A stretch of 8,533 nt of DNA. Origin: CAYOEZ01 sp964402955. GTDB lineage: Bacteria > Chloroflexota > DTOL01 > DAOUCN01. The notes under the pieces are model-generated. The model had not been told where the DNA came from and did no database searches. It saw nothing but the letters and a program-made list of their open reading frames with translations. Below, one piece after another: positions 1 through 7,288 of this stretch. Position 1 is the stretch's first letter. Every line of letters starts with the position of its first letter. Both the position numbers and the translations under genes were made by a program. Location: the NCBI GenBank assembly GCA_964402955.1, contig CAYOEZ010000209.1, forward strand, positions 1-8,533. Reading direction: 5' to 3'.

Positions 1-80
1 TCGACGCCCACGAGGGGCTATGCTACACAGGAAACCACCATTGTTCAACACCCTCCGAGTGAGCGTCTCTCCCCTTGATT

Positions 81-158
81 GTGTAGGGAGCGGTCTCTTC
101 CGCTCCAGAATGGGGGCCGTCTTGTCGCCTGGACGGCGCAAGGGAGCGCCTTCTACAC
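81..158. repeat. Nested inverted-repeat block (imperfect, MITE- or REP-like)
   Basis: GTGTAG at 81-86 is the reverse complement of CTACAC at 153-158. The similarity continues imperfectly inward: GTGTAGGGAGCG from the left against GTGTAGAAGGCG read from the right on the other strand. Two hairpins lie inside (87-106 and 135-150), both built on GGGAGCG-like sequence. Nested short dyads in an intergenic gap of this size are typical of dispersed non-coding repeats, but only one copy is in view, so repetitiveness is inferred. No target-site duplication is evident. Confidence 0.3.
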
Positions 159-184
159 GGATGAGGAAGGCGGCGCATTCTTCA

Positions 185-201
185 GGATGAAACGTTCATC
201 C
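185..201 (-). other. Short perfect hairpin just past the operon's last stop codon
   Basis: A 7-bp perfect stem (GGATGAA/TTCATCC) with a three-base loop starts about 24 nt after the TGA of the 827-residue membrane protein on the minus strand. Its position suits a transcript 3' end or a processing barrier. No run of U follows in the minus-strand transcript, so it does not meet the usual form of a Rho-independent terminator. It may equally belong to the hairpin-rich repeat at 81-158. Confidence 0.3.
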
Positions 202-224
202 CAACGTCGCAGATCTCTCTCCTA

Positions 225-2708
225 TCACGGCAACGTGACGGACATGCTCGCCAGATCGACCATGTCTGCGCCGCCCGCGACAGGCAGACGCGCCAGCGAC
301 TGCCAGAGGTAGACGCCTGCACGCAGATCGTAGCTTCCCGCAGGCAACGACGAGGGCAGCGTGAGCACACAATCCGTCGTCACGATCTCGCCCACGTCCC
401 AGATCGACGTGGGATAGGCGCCGTCTGCCGCCTGCACATCACACTGCGCAACCAGTTGCCCCTCTTTGTTGACCATGTGCACAAACGTCGTGTGGTCGTC
501 GCTCATCGCCGCGCTCGCCTGCCAGTACAGACGCAACGCCACGGTTGTCCCGGGCTGCGTCGCCTGCTTGCCCAGATCATAGCCGAGCAACTCCATGCGC
601 TCTCCGAACACGGCTGCAACGGCATGCGCGGGCCGCTCCAACACCACAGGCAGTGCAATCTTGAAGGGCCCCAGCAAGAAGCGATCGATAACGGTCTTGT
701 CCGGCAGCGCCACGGGCAGGTCCTTCAGCGTGTCGCCCGCATACATGCCGACCTGGACGACGTAGCGTCCTGGGGGAGCATTTGCCGGCAAAGCGATGCT
801 GAAGGTATCGGTGTTCACCACCCCCATAGGCCAGCGCAGGCTGCCAAAACGTGCATCCTGCGGCTGGCGGTCGACCTTGCCGACCGCCTGACTCGCATTG
901 TCCAGGAGATGCGCGTACATGTAGAGCGGGGCGGGGCGGCGCGGCCAGTGCAAGACATACCAGTAGACGCTTATGTCAAATGTCTGCCCGGGGCTGACCT
1001 GCGCGCTGCCCGTGCCAAAGCCGGCAACGTGCAGCAGCCCGCCGATTTCAGCGTCGCGGCGATGCGCGCTCGCCACACGTGGCGGGGTAACCGGCTGGCG
1101 CGCCCACACAGCGACTCCATCGTGACGATAGACAACCGTAACATTCCCGTCCGGCGGCTCACTGTCGTCGCTCGCCAACAGGTACTGCGGCCACACGCCC
1201 CCTTGCAGCCATTCCACCTCGGTCATCGGTAGCAATTCAACAAAACTGTCAGTGATAGAGCTCTCGCGCTTGTTGCCCAGGATTGCCACGTGCAGCCAGT
1301 ATGACGTGATACCGTAGCGCGTGCGGTAGCCGACCTGCGTCACATCCAGATTCTCTTTCGCCCAGCGCCCCGCCGCCACCTGTTCCGGACGAAGAACATG
1401 GATCGGACGAATGCCCTGCCCTCCAGCCAGCGCGCTCCAGGAGGTCACCGCCACGAGGGCCAGGCCCAGACCCGCTGCAAGCAGCGATGAGAATCGTGCG
1501 CGCGCCAGGCGCACGCCTGCCCCGACAGCCAGCACCGCCAGCACGACCAGCGGATAGATGAGAAGATACAGGCTCTTATACAGATGATAGCGCGCCGCCA
1601 GGTGCAGAATATCCGACAGGACGAACATGGCTGCGCTTTGCACCAGACAGATGCCGGCAAAGAGAATAGCCGGCCACAGGCGCTTCCAGTCGCGCACGGT
1701 CACAGCCAGCCCCGCCGCCGCCAGCGCCAGCAGCGGCCACCCGAACGCGCCGAGACTCGGCGACTGCGCTATACCCTCCCAGCGCAGGACGCTGACGCCG
1801 GCCTGCATCCGCCCCGGCAAATAGACAATCAGAAGCAACACAAGCGCACTCGCCAACAGAATGCCGTCACGCGCCTTCGTGCGAGCGCTTCCCCGCCCGA
1901 GTAAGACAATCGCCGCACAACCAAGCAGCATCACGGGCAGCCATGCCGGATAGGTCAGCAGCAGGGCGCCCGTGAGCAGCGCGGCCCAGCGCAGGTCGAG
2001 ACGACCGCTCAGGAGGTGGGCGCCGAGAGCGACAACCAGCAATTCGGCAAAGACCTGCGCGAAGTAGTACTGCTCGCCCAACAGCGACCCCACGAAATAC
2101 GTCGCAGGCGTGAAGAGCAGGAGCGGCGCCGCCAGCGCGGCCAGCACGCGACCGCGCATTTGCGGCAGCAACTGATACGCCATCACGAAGACGTAGCCCG
2201 CGCTCAGCGCTCGCACGAGCGACATGAAGGGATGCAACAGCAGAAGCGGGGATAGCTGCATGACCTGCGAGGCAAGCGCCACGAGAAGAGCTGGAGCGAA
2301 GGGATAGACCGCCATCTCCCCCAAATAGGGTGACAGTGCCACGATATCGTGCGGCAAGGCATGGTTCTGATAGATGAAATCGGCCAGGAGGAAGTGGTGA
2401 ACCGCATCAACGCCGCTACTCGGCGGATAAAAGCTGGGCAGAGAGGGCAGAGAGAAGACAAGGAAGACGCCTGCGACGGTCAAGGCCAGCCCACTCGCCT
2501 CGCCCCAATCGATTGATCGTAGCATATGCGGTCGCAGTCTGACCACCACGACGGCCAACTCAGCGGCGGTCAGCAGACAGGGCAGGAGCGGCGTGAGTGG
2601 TTGGCGCAGGAGGTCTGTTGCATAGGCATTGAAGACCAGCAGGGCCAACGCGGCAAGAACGAGGTCGAGCGACACTCTCACTGTAGAGCACGTTGCGCGT
2701 TCATTCAT
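225..2708 (-). CDS. Large polytopic membrane protein, GT-C-like, with tandem C-terminal beta-sandwich repeats
   Basis: The 827-residue protein has two halves. Residues about 10-430 are very hydrophobic, with roughly 12-13 predicted membrane segments. After the third helix comes an extracytoplasmic loop with Asp101 and His104-His105 (VDAVHHFLLADFIYQNHALP), and near residues 372-378 a conserved-looking ARYHLYK. An acidic first outer loop is the usual signature of GT-C lipid-phosphate-sugar glycosyltransferases, but the fold assignment is inference. A soluble linker (about 430-545) leads to two homologous beta-sandwich domains, about 545-691 and 692-827. Each has the order VxxYW, a YAHLLD or FVHMVN strand, PxGxY, and a final DLPV/RLPV. 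The ATG start overlaps the upstream glycosyltransferase stop as ATGA, implying translational coupling. It is the last operon gene. Substrate is unknown; it could also be a non-enzymatic membrane protein of the same architecture. Confidence 0.85.
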   Translation of the reverse strand: MNERATCSTVRVSLDLVLAALALLVFNAYATDLLRQPLTPLLPCLLTAAELAVVVVRLRPHMLRSIDWGEASGLALTVAGVFLVFSLPSLPSFYPPSSGVDAVHHFLLADFIYQNHALPHDIVALSPYLGEMAVYPFAPALLVALASQVMQLSPLLLLHPFMSLVRALSAGYVFVMAYQLLPQMRGRVLAALAAPLLLFTPATYFVGSLLGEQYYFAQVFAELLVVALGAHLLSGRLDLRWAALLTGALLLTYPAWLPVMLLGCAAIVLLGRGSARTKARDGILLASALVLLLIVYLPGRMQAGVSVLRWEGIAQSPSLGAFGWPLLALAAAGLAVTVRDWKRLWPAILFAGICLVQSAAMFVLSDILHLAARYHLYKSLYLLIYPLVVLAVLAVGAGVRLARARFSSLLAAGLGLALVAVTSWSALAGGQGIRPIHVLRPEQVAAGRWAKENLDVTQVGYRTRYGITSYWLHVAILGNKRESSITDSFVELLPMTEVEWLQGGVWPQYLLASDDSEPPDGNVTVVYRHDGVAVWARQPVTPPRVASAHRRDAEIGGLLHVAGFGTGSAQVSPGQTFDISVYWYVLHWPRRPAPLYMYAHLLDNASQAVGKVDRQPQDARFGSLRWPMGVVNTDTFSIALPANAPPGRYVVQVGMYAGDTLKDLPVALPDKTVIDRFLLGPFKIALPVVLERPAHAVAAVFGERMELLGYDLGKQATQPGTTVALRLYWQASAAMSDDHTTFVHMVNKEGQLVAQCDVQAADGAYPTSIWDVGEIVTTDCVLTLPSSLPAGSYDLRAGVYLWQSLARLPVAGGADMVDLASMSVTLP

Positions 2709-4129
2709 GGCCTTCGACCAAGCTCAACCCAGGCTTGCGCCGCATCGTGCAGGCCGGCATCGCTTTCTCCCAGCCCCAGCTCTGCTGCTGCCTGCGCCAG
2801 CATGTCCAGCATGTCAGACTCGGCATGCGGCGTCTCCCGTTGTCGGTGTTCAGCAGCGCCGAGAAGCGCACCCGTCGCAGTCGCCGTCTGTGCGGGGGCT
2901 GATTTGCCTGACAATACATTCACCACCGGAGGGGTAGGCTTTCTGACAACAGCGATGTCTGGATGCCACTCGCGCAGACCAGCGATATATCCCTGCGCTT
3001 CTCGTTCCATCGTATGCTCTTCCGCCACATAGCGCCGCGCGTTTGCGCCCACGCGCTGCCTCAACGCCTGATCTTCCGCCAATAGCCGCAGGTATTCGAG
3101 CACAAGGTCGCCTTCGCATTCATCCACATCTATCTTGACGCAACTACCGTCAGGAAGTTCTTCGAAGGCGCCGGTTCTCGACACCAGCACAGGCAGTCCG
3201 GCGCCCATAAGCCGCAACACGCTGGCCGACGTCTCCCCCGCTGACGGATAGCGCAGGTTGATGCAGATATCGGTGGCGGCCACATAGTCCTGGAACGTGG
3301 CCGCGTCGGCATACCCCACGTGGCGCACGCTGTCATCGAGGCCCAACATGCGCACCGACTGCACGATGTCATAGTTGGGCGATACGCTGCCCACTAGCAC
3401 ATAGATGGCATTGGGGTGTGTTTGGCGCAGGATGCGGAAAGCGCGCAGCGCCACATCCAGTCGCTTGAAAGGGTTGATGTGGCCAAACGAGCCGATGACC
3501 AGCGCGCCCGCTTCCAGCCCCAGGCGTCGCCGCGCTTCGTCTCTCGTGTCGCTCTGAGGCGCAGGCAGCGGAATGCCCATCGGGACCAAACGCACTGGCG
3601 CATCCGGCCGCACGCGCAAGACGGCCCGGCGCGCCATCTTGCTGTGAACAATCAAACCGCGCGCTGAGCGGATCACGCGGTCGGAGAGCGGGTAATCGAA
3701 GAAATCCACCCTGGCCTGGCCCAGGATGATGCGCCGGGCCAGGGCTTCACCTTCAGCGCCATAGCAATAGCGAAACTCGTTGATGTAGGTGCGTGCGTCG
3801 CCGCGATCCCACGACATCCACGACAAGAGGTGATGCAGCACCGCCTCATGCAGGGTCACAATCCCGGGATGGCGCAGAAGCGCACGATAGATGTAGGCAT
3901 GCGCGGGACTATTGCCCATCTGATAGATGACAGCATCATAGCGCGCCAGCGCGGCCCGGCTCCATGCGCTGTGCACGGCGAAGCCTGCCATGGCCGGGCT
4001 GACCGGCTGATACCCATCGACAAAGAGGTCGATGTCGGCAAACTGCCCCAGGTAGGGCAGAAGGTCTTCGCTGTAGTCGGAAATGCCCGACTGCACCGGG
4101 TTGAGAGGACTAAAGTATGCGAGTCGCAC
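2705..4129 (-). CDS. GT4-type glycosyltransferase with a C-terminal tail
   Basis: The 474-residue protein has the two Rossmann-like domains of GT-B enzymes. The N-terminal domain begins MRLAYFSPLNPVQSGISDYS, a glycine-rich acceptor-side start with Ser14-Gly15. The C-terminal domain has GSFGHINPFK at 213-222, whose Lys222 is the expected nucleotide-sugar phosphate contact, and NLRYPSAGETSASVLRLMG at 291-309. In this last motif the usual EX7E pair is altered: Glu299 is shifted by one position and Arg306 stands where the second Glu would be, a pattern I associate with a GT4 subgroup. Residues about 400-474 form a tail rich in Ala, Thr, Pro and Glu with no domain I recognise. It should transfer a sugar from a nucleotide sugar on the cytoplasmic side; donor and acceptor are unknown. 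The GTG start directly abuts the glpK TAG stop, and the 3' end overlaps the next gene by 4 nt. Confidence 0.9.
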   Translation of the reverse strand: MRLAYFSPLNPVQSGISDYSEDLLPYLGQFADIDLFVDGYQPVSPAMAGFAVHSAWSRAALARYDAVIYQMGNSPAHAYIYRALLRHPGIVTLHEAVLHHLLSWMSWDRGDARTYINEFRYCYGAEGEALARRIILGQARVDFFDYPLSDRVIRSARGLIVHSKMARRAVLRVRPDAPVRLVPMGIPLPAPQSDTRDEARRRLGLEAGALVIGSFGHINPFKRLDVALRAFRILRQTHPNAIYVLVGSVSPNYDIVQSVRMLGLDDSVRHVGYADAATFQDYVAATDICINLRYPSAGETSASVLRLMGAGLPVLVSRTGAFEELPDGSCVKIDVDECEGDLVLEYLRLLAEDQALRQRVGANARRYVAEEHTMEREAQGYIAGLREWHPDIAVVRKPTPPVVNVLSGKSAPAQTATATGALLGAAEHRQRETPHAESDMLDMLAQAAAELGLGESDAGLHDAAQAWVELGRRP

Positions 4130-5620
4130 CTACTCAGCCCACCCCTTCGACCGCTCGACTGCCCGTTGCCACCCGTGGTACATCGCATCGCGCTGGTAGG
4201 CGCTCAACGTGGGTGTAAAGCGGCGCTCGATACGGCTCTGGGCGGCCAGGTCGTCCGTGCCAGCCCAGAAGCCAACCGCCAGCCCGGCCAGATAGGCCGC
4301 GCCGAGCGCCGTTGTCTCCGTCACCACCGGGCGCTCGACCGGCACGCCAAGGATGTCGGCCTGCATCTGCATCAATAAGCTGTTACGTACGGCCCCGCCA
4401 TCGACGCGCAGACTGGCCAGGGCGATGCCGGCGTCGGCGTGCATCGCCTCCAAGACGTCGCGCGTTTGGAAGCAAATCGCTTCAAGCGTGGCCCGCGCAA
4501 TGTGTTCGCGCGTCGTGCCACGCGTCAGGCCCACAATCGTTCCCCGCGCATACTGATCCCAATAGGGAGCGCCCAAACCCACAAACGCCGGCACAACATA
4601 GACCCCGCCACTATCAGGGACGGCGCTGGCAAGCGTCTCGCTCTCCGCTGCTGTGGCGATGATCTTCAGGCCATCGCGCAGCCACTGCACAGCAGCGCCG
4701 GCGAAGAAGACACTCCCTTCCAGAGCGTACGTCACAGAGCCGCCAAGCCCCCAGGCAATCGTGGTCAGCAGGCCGCTGCGCGACGGCACCGGCTGCGCGC
4801 CGGTGTTCATCAGCATGAAGCAGCCCGTGCCATAGGTATTCTTGGCCTGGCCAGCATTCAGGCAGAGCTGCCCGAAGGTAGCAGCCTGCTGGTCACCGGC
4901 TGCGCCCGAGATCGGCAGCGCCGCGCCCAGAAGGTCGGGAACAGTCTGGCCATACACGGCGCTGGATGGTTTTGCCTCAGGCAACATGGCGCGCGGGATG
5001 CGCAGCTCGCTGAGGATGGTGTCGTCCCAGGCCAGCGTGTGGATGTTGAAAAGGAGAGTGCGTGAGGCGTTGGAGTAGTCGGTGACATGCACCTTTCCGC
5101 CCGTCAAACGCCAGATCAGGAATGAGTCGATATTGCCAAAGAGAAGGTCGCCGCGCTCTGCCCGTTGGCGCGCGCCGGGCACATTGTCAAGAATCCACGC
5201 CACTTTTGTGCCGGAGAAGTATGCGTCCAGAACCAACCCGGTGCGCGCCCTGATCTCATCGGCCAGCCCGCGCCGCTTGAGATCGTCGCACATGGCTGCT
5301 GTACGGCGGCACTGCCAGACAATGGCATTGTACACCGGCTTTCCCGTCATCTTGTCCCAGACGACGGTCGTTTCGCGCTGGTTGGTGATGCCGACGGCAG
5401 CCACATCGCCAGCCATCACGTGCGCCCTGGCCAGGGCTTCTTTCGCTACAGCGATCTGCGACTGCCAGATCGTCTCGGGATCATGCTCAACCCAGCCCGG
5501 CTGGGGATAGATTTGCGGGAACTCAGCCTGCGCCAGAGACACGATGCTCCCGTCCTTGTCGAAGACAATAGCGCGGGAGCTGGTCGTGCCCTGATCGAGG
5601 GAAAGAACGTAGCGCGCCAT
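4130..5620 (-). CDS. glpK: Glycerol kinase
   Basis: It phosphorylates glycerol with ATP to sn-glycerol 3-phosphate in the cytoplasm. At 496 residues it is full length for the family and shows the FGGY hallmarks throughout: phosphate loop LDQGTTSSR (8-16), glycerol-site Arg82-Glu83 (NQRET), FGGY signature 1 YFSGTKVAW (134-142), catalytic-base Asp243 in GAAGDQQ, and FGGY signature 2 at 360-380. The loop that carries the HPr-phosphorylated His in many Firmicute enzymes reads TVPDLLG here, with Leu near 230 in place of His, so PTS activation by that route is unlikely. The ATG start is supported by GAGGAG 8 nt upstream. It follows the FecR-domain gene by 60 bp and abuts the glycosyltransferase gene. 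No glpF or glpD is in view, which is unusual for a glycerol-catabolism operon. Confidence 0.97.
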   Translation of the reverse strand: MARYVLSLDQGTTSSRAIVFDKDGSIVSLAQAEFPQIYPQPGWVEHDPETIWQSQIAVAKEALARAHVMAGDVAAVGITNQRETTVVWDKMTGKPVYNAIVWQCRRTAAMCDDLKRRGLADEIRARTGLVLDAYFSGTKVAWILDNVPGARQRAERGDLLFGNIDSFLIWRLTGGKVHVTDYSNASRTLLFNIHTLAWDDTILSELRIPRAMLPEAKPSSAVYGQTVPDLLGAALPISGAAGDQQAATFGQLCLNAGQAKNTYGTGCFMLMNTGAQPVPSRSGLLTTIAWGLGGSVTYALEGSVFFAGAAVQWLRDGLKIIATAAESETLASAVPDSGGVYVVPAFVGLGAPYWDQYARGTIVGLTRGTTREHIARATLEAICFQTRDVLEAMHADAGIALASLRVDGGAVRNSLLMQMQADILGVPVERPVVTETTALGAAYLAGLAVGFWAGTDDLAAQSRIERRFTPTLSAYQRDAMYHGWQRAVERSKGWAE

Positions 5621-5628
5621 AGTGTGTG

Positions 5629-5634
5629 CTCCTC
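5629..5634 (-). promoter_or_regulatory. Strong ribosome binding site for glpK
   Basis: GAGGAG on the minus strand lies 8 nt upstream of the glpK ATG, inside the 60-bp gap after the FecR-domain gene. It fixes the start and suggests glpK is translated efficiently and independently of the gene before it. No promoter stands out in the same gap. Confidence 0.8.
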
Positions 5635-5680
5635 AGTCTCTGATCACGAGCCGTTGCTCAACTCTTGTCGCGCCATCCGT

Positions 5681-6886
5681 CTATTCAGCAAGAATGCTGA
5701 CCGACTTGATCATGCTCTCATAATCCCAGCCCGACGCCACTACTTCTACCGACAGGATGCGCCGTGGTTTCGGATAGCCGTCCAGCGCAAGCAGGTCCTT
5801 TTCGTATGGAATCCAGACATCAACCGGCATCTGTTCGCCGTAGGTGGTCGGATAGCGGGATTCGTTCTGGTAATAGAAGCCGCGCGCCCAGGTGTGCTGG
5901 TTGCCTGACTCGTCGCGATAGGTCACCTGCACGAGCAACGGGTATTCGGAGCCGAGGTAGCCGCCGCCCGAGAGAGACTGATAGATCACGCGGAAGTCGA
6001 CAGACAGCTTGAGCGAAACGAAGTCAGACACATCGCGGTTGATCGCCTGGTACAGGATATTCTCACCGTGTGAGTTCTTGCTGCCGCGGCGCACGAAGCG
6101 CACCGCAGGCCCTTCAGGCTCGGGCAGGAAGAAGGTCTGCCCATAGATGTCATCGCGCCGTCCCGCTTCAACGTCGATCTTCTTTGTCCAACCGACGTCA
6201 AGCTGGCGAAAATCCCCGTTCAAGACCAGGTCGAGCGCGGCCGAACCCGGCGCTGAGGGCGCCTGCCCGGGCGTCACTGTGCTGCGCTGGCCGCGGCGGA
6301 CCGTGGCCGTCTGCTTATTTGCTGTCACGTCGCCAACGCCGGCGCGCACGCTCAGTGCCGTGCCTTGCGGGCCAACCTCGATCGCGTAGCTGCCATCGCT
6401 TAACACAATGACCGATTGCGGCGTCTCGAAAACATAATGACTGTCGCGCGTCGTCGAAGGAGCAACGCCCACACGCACGCGGCCTTGTCGTTGGAGAAGG
6501 ACAATGCGCGTCGTGTTTTTCGTGAAACGCGACGTGCGCAGGATCTTGACAAAGAGCTCCGAATTCTCAAAAACAAGGATGGTGCTGCCCTCAAACAGGG
6601 TGAGCATGGCGCGCGAGGTGCTGTCGGTCTTGACTGTGAAGCCCTCCAGGATCGGGTCGCCATTATTGGCTGCGACATCCGCCGACGCCCCCTGGTGGCC
6701 AATACGCACGGTACCCGTCACGACCTCAAGCGTGCCTTCCTTGGCGACGGTGGCGGTCACATAGTAGCGCCGCAAACCATAGGGGATGAGGATACACAGC
6801 AACACAAAGGCGCTGAAAGCAGCCAGGAGCACAAACCAGGCCTGGCGTTCCTTGCGCTTGGCAGCAAGCTCTGGGGACTGAGCCAC
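5681..6886 (-). CDS. Membrane-anchored FecR-domain protein with a C-terminal carbohydrate-binding-like domain
   Basis: The 401-residue protein begins with a short basic cytoplasmic segment (1-15), then one membrane helix (about 17-37, WFVLLAAFSAFVLLCILIPY). A FecR-like beta-rich domain follows (about 50-207): a V..GTVRI start, DPILEGFTVKTDSTSRAMLTLFEGS, then FETPQSVIVLSDGSYAIEV and VRRGQRSTVTPG. After a Pro/Ala-rich linker, LNGDFRQLDVGW (222-233) opens a second domain to the end with alternating beta strands, resembling galactose-binding or CBM-type jelly rolls. It would sit outside the membrane. Classical FecR transmits a TonB-receptor signal to a sigma factor; none is encoded here, so a structural or envelope-sensing role is more likely. 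I chose the GTG start 5 bp after the acylphosphatase stop because it gives the complete basic segment and anchor. Confidence 0.85.
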   Translation of the reverse strand: MAQSPELAAKRKERQAWFVLLAAFSAFVLLCILIPYGLRRYYVTATVAKEGTLEVVTGTVRIGHQGASADVAANNGDPILEGFTVKTDSTSRAMLTLFEGSTILVFENSELFVKILRTSRFTKNTTRIVLLQRQGRVRVGVAPSTTRDSHYVFETPQSVIVLSDGSYAIEVGPQGTALSVRAGVGDVTANKQTATVRRGQRSTVTPGQAPSAPGSAALDLVLNGDFRQLDVGWTKKIDVEAGRRDDIYGQTFFLPEPEGPAVRFVRRGSKNSHGENILYQAINRDVSDFVSLKLSVDFRVIYQSLSGGGYLGSEYPLLVQVTYRDESGNQHTWARGFYYQNESRYPTTYGEQMPVDVWIPYEKDLLALDGYPKPRRILSVEVVASGWDYESMIKSVSILAE

Positions 6887-6891
6887 GTTGT

Positions 6892-7173
6892 TCAGAATCT
6901 CACCTCGAAGTTGGCAAAGGCGCCGCTGTAGAGCTGCCAGTTAAGCTCCACATCTTGCACCTCGGCCTCCGATGGCCCATCTCTGAGCCGGCCGAGAAAC
7001 GCGATCAGGTCAGAACGAGCGCCTTCGGCAACAACCTGCACGTCGCCGCCGGCGGTGTTGCGCACCCATCCAACCACGCCAATAGCGCGTGCCTGTCTTT
7101 GGGCAAAGGCTCGAAAGCCGACGCCCTGCACGTAGCCCCGTACAACTGCTTCCACTCGCTGCATCTCTGCCAT
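6892..7173 (-). CDS. acyP: Acylphosphatase
   Basis: It hydrolyses carboxyl-phosphate bonds of small acyl phosphates in the cytoplasm. From the ATG at 7173 the protein has 93 residues, normal for the family. It carries both signatures: GYVQGVGFR, with the phosphate-binding loop and catalytic Arg, and GWVRNTAGGDVQVVAEG, with the catalytic Asn. The frame stays open upstream to a TTG at 7242, but that codon overlaps the expected transcription start of the consensus promoter at 7246-7274 and the extra residues resemble nothing in the family, so I reject the longer form. The ribosome binding site before 7173 is weak; the ATG at 7164 or GTG at 7179 are alternatives. It is the first gene of the operon and ends 5 bp before the FecR-domain gene. 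The identity is secure, but its physiological substrate is not known. Confidence 0.93.
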   Translation of the reverse strand: MAEMQRVEAVVRGYVQGVGFRAFAQRQARAIGVVGWVRNTAGGDVQVVAEGARSDLIAFLGRLRDGPSEAEVQDVELNWQLYSGAFANFEVRF

Positions 7174-7245
7174 GCCCACACATCCACGTCGAAGCACAGA
7201 TGGGGGTCGCCTGCCATCCTGGCTGACAGCCTCATTCCACAACCG

Positions 7246-7274
7246 ATTATAGCAAAGGGGATAGTGCCTGTCAA
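7246..7274 (-). promoter_or_regulatory. Consensus sigma-70-type promoter of the acyP operon
   Basis: On the minus strand, TTGACA (7269-7274) and TATAAT (7246-7251) are both perfect consensus hexamers separated by exactly 17 bp. TGC immediately before the -10 forms an extended -10 element. The predicted transcription start is near 7239, giving a leader of about 65 nt to the acyP ATG. It would drive all five minus-strand genes, as no other clear promoter is seen among them. Such a perfect match suggests high basal activity unless repressed. Confidence 0.88.
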
Positions 7275-7288
7275 TCGCAGCTTGTTTT

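Larger units (their letters stand above)
1..224. other. Non-coding region downstream of the minus-strand operon, with several hairpins
   Basis: I see no convincing gene here; the only open frame (79-312, plus) runs into the antisense of the large membrane-protein gene and resembles no known protein. The stretch holds several dyads: GGAGCGG at 87-93 with CCGCTCC at 100-106 (loop TCTCTT), GGCGC at 135-139 with GCGCC at 146-150, and GGATGAA at 185-191 with TTCATCC at 195-201 (loop ACG). GTGTAG at 81-86 and CTACAC at 153-158 enclose the first two as an imperfect outer pair. None is followed by a clear T-tract on either strand, so I do not call a classical intrinsic terminator. The 185-201 hairpin lies about 24 nt past the operon's last stop codon and could mark the mRNA 3' end. 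Confidence 0.5.

Noticed and set aside
79..312. 77-residue plus-strand open frame at the left edge
   Set aside because: It crosses the hairpin block and runs antisense into the membrane-protein gene; composition is Arg/Ser-rich and no ribosome binding site is convincing.
456..1232. 258-residue plus-strand open frame
   Set aside because: It lies fully antisense to the membrane protein's C-terminal domains, is rich in Arg, His and Gln as expected of a GC-rich shadow frame, and resembles no family.
5165..5908. 247-residue plus-strand open frame spanning the glpK/FecR junction
   Set aside because: It is antisense to two strongly supported genes and has no recognisable domain.
7174..7242. Longer acylphosphatase starting at TTG 7242
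   Set aside because: The TTG overlaps the predicted transcription start of a perfect consensus promoter, and the added residues have no family similarity; the ATG at 7173 gives a normal 93-residue protein.
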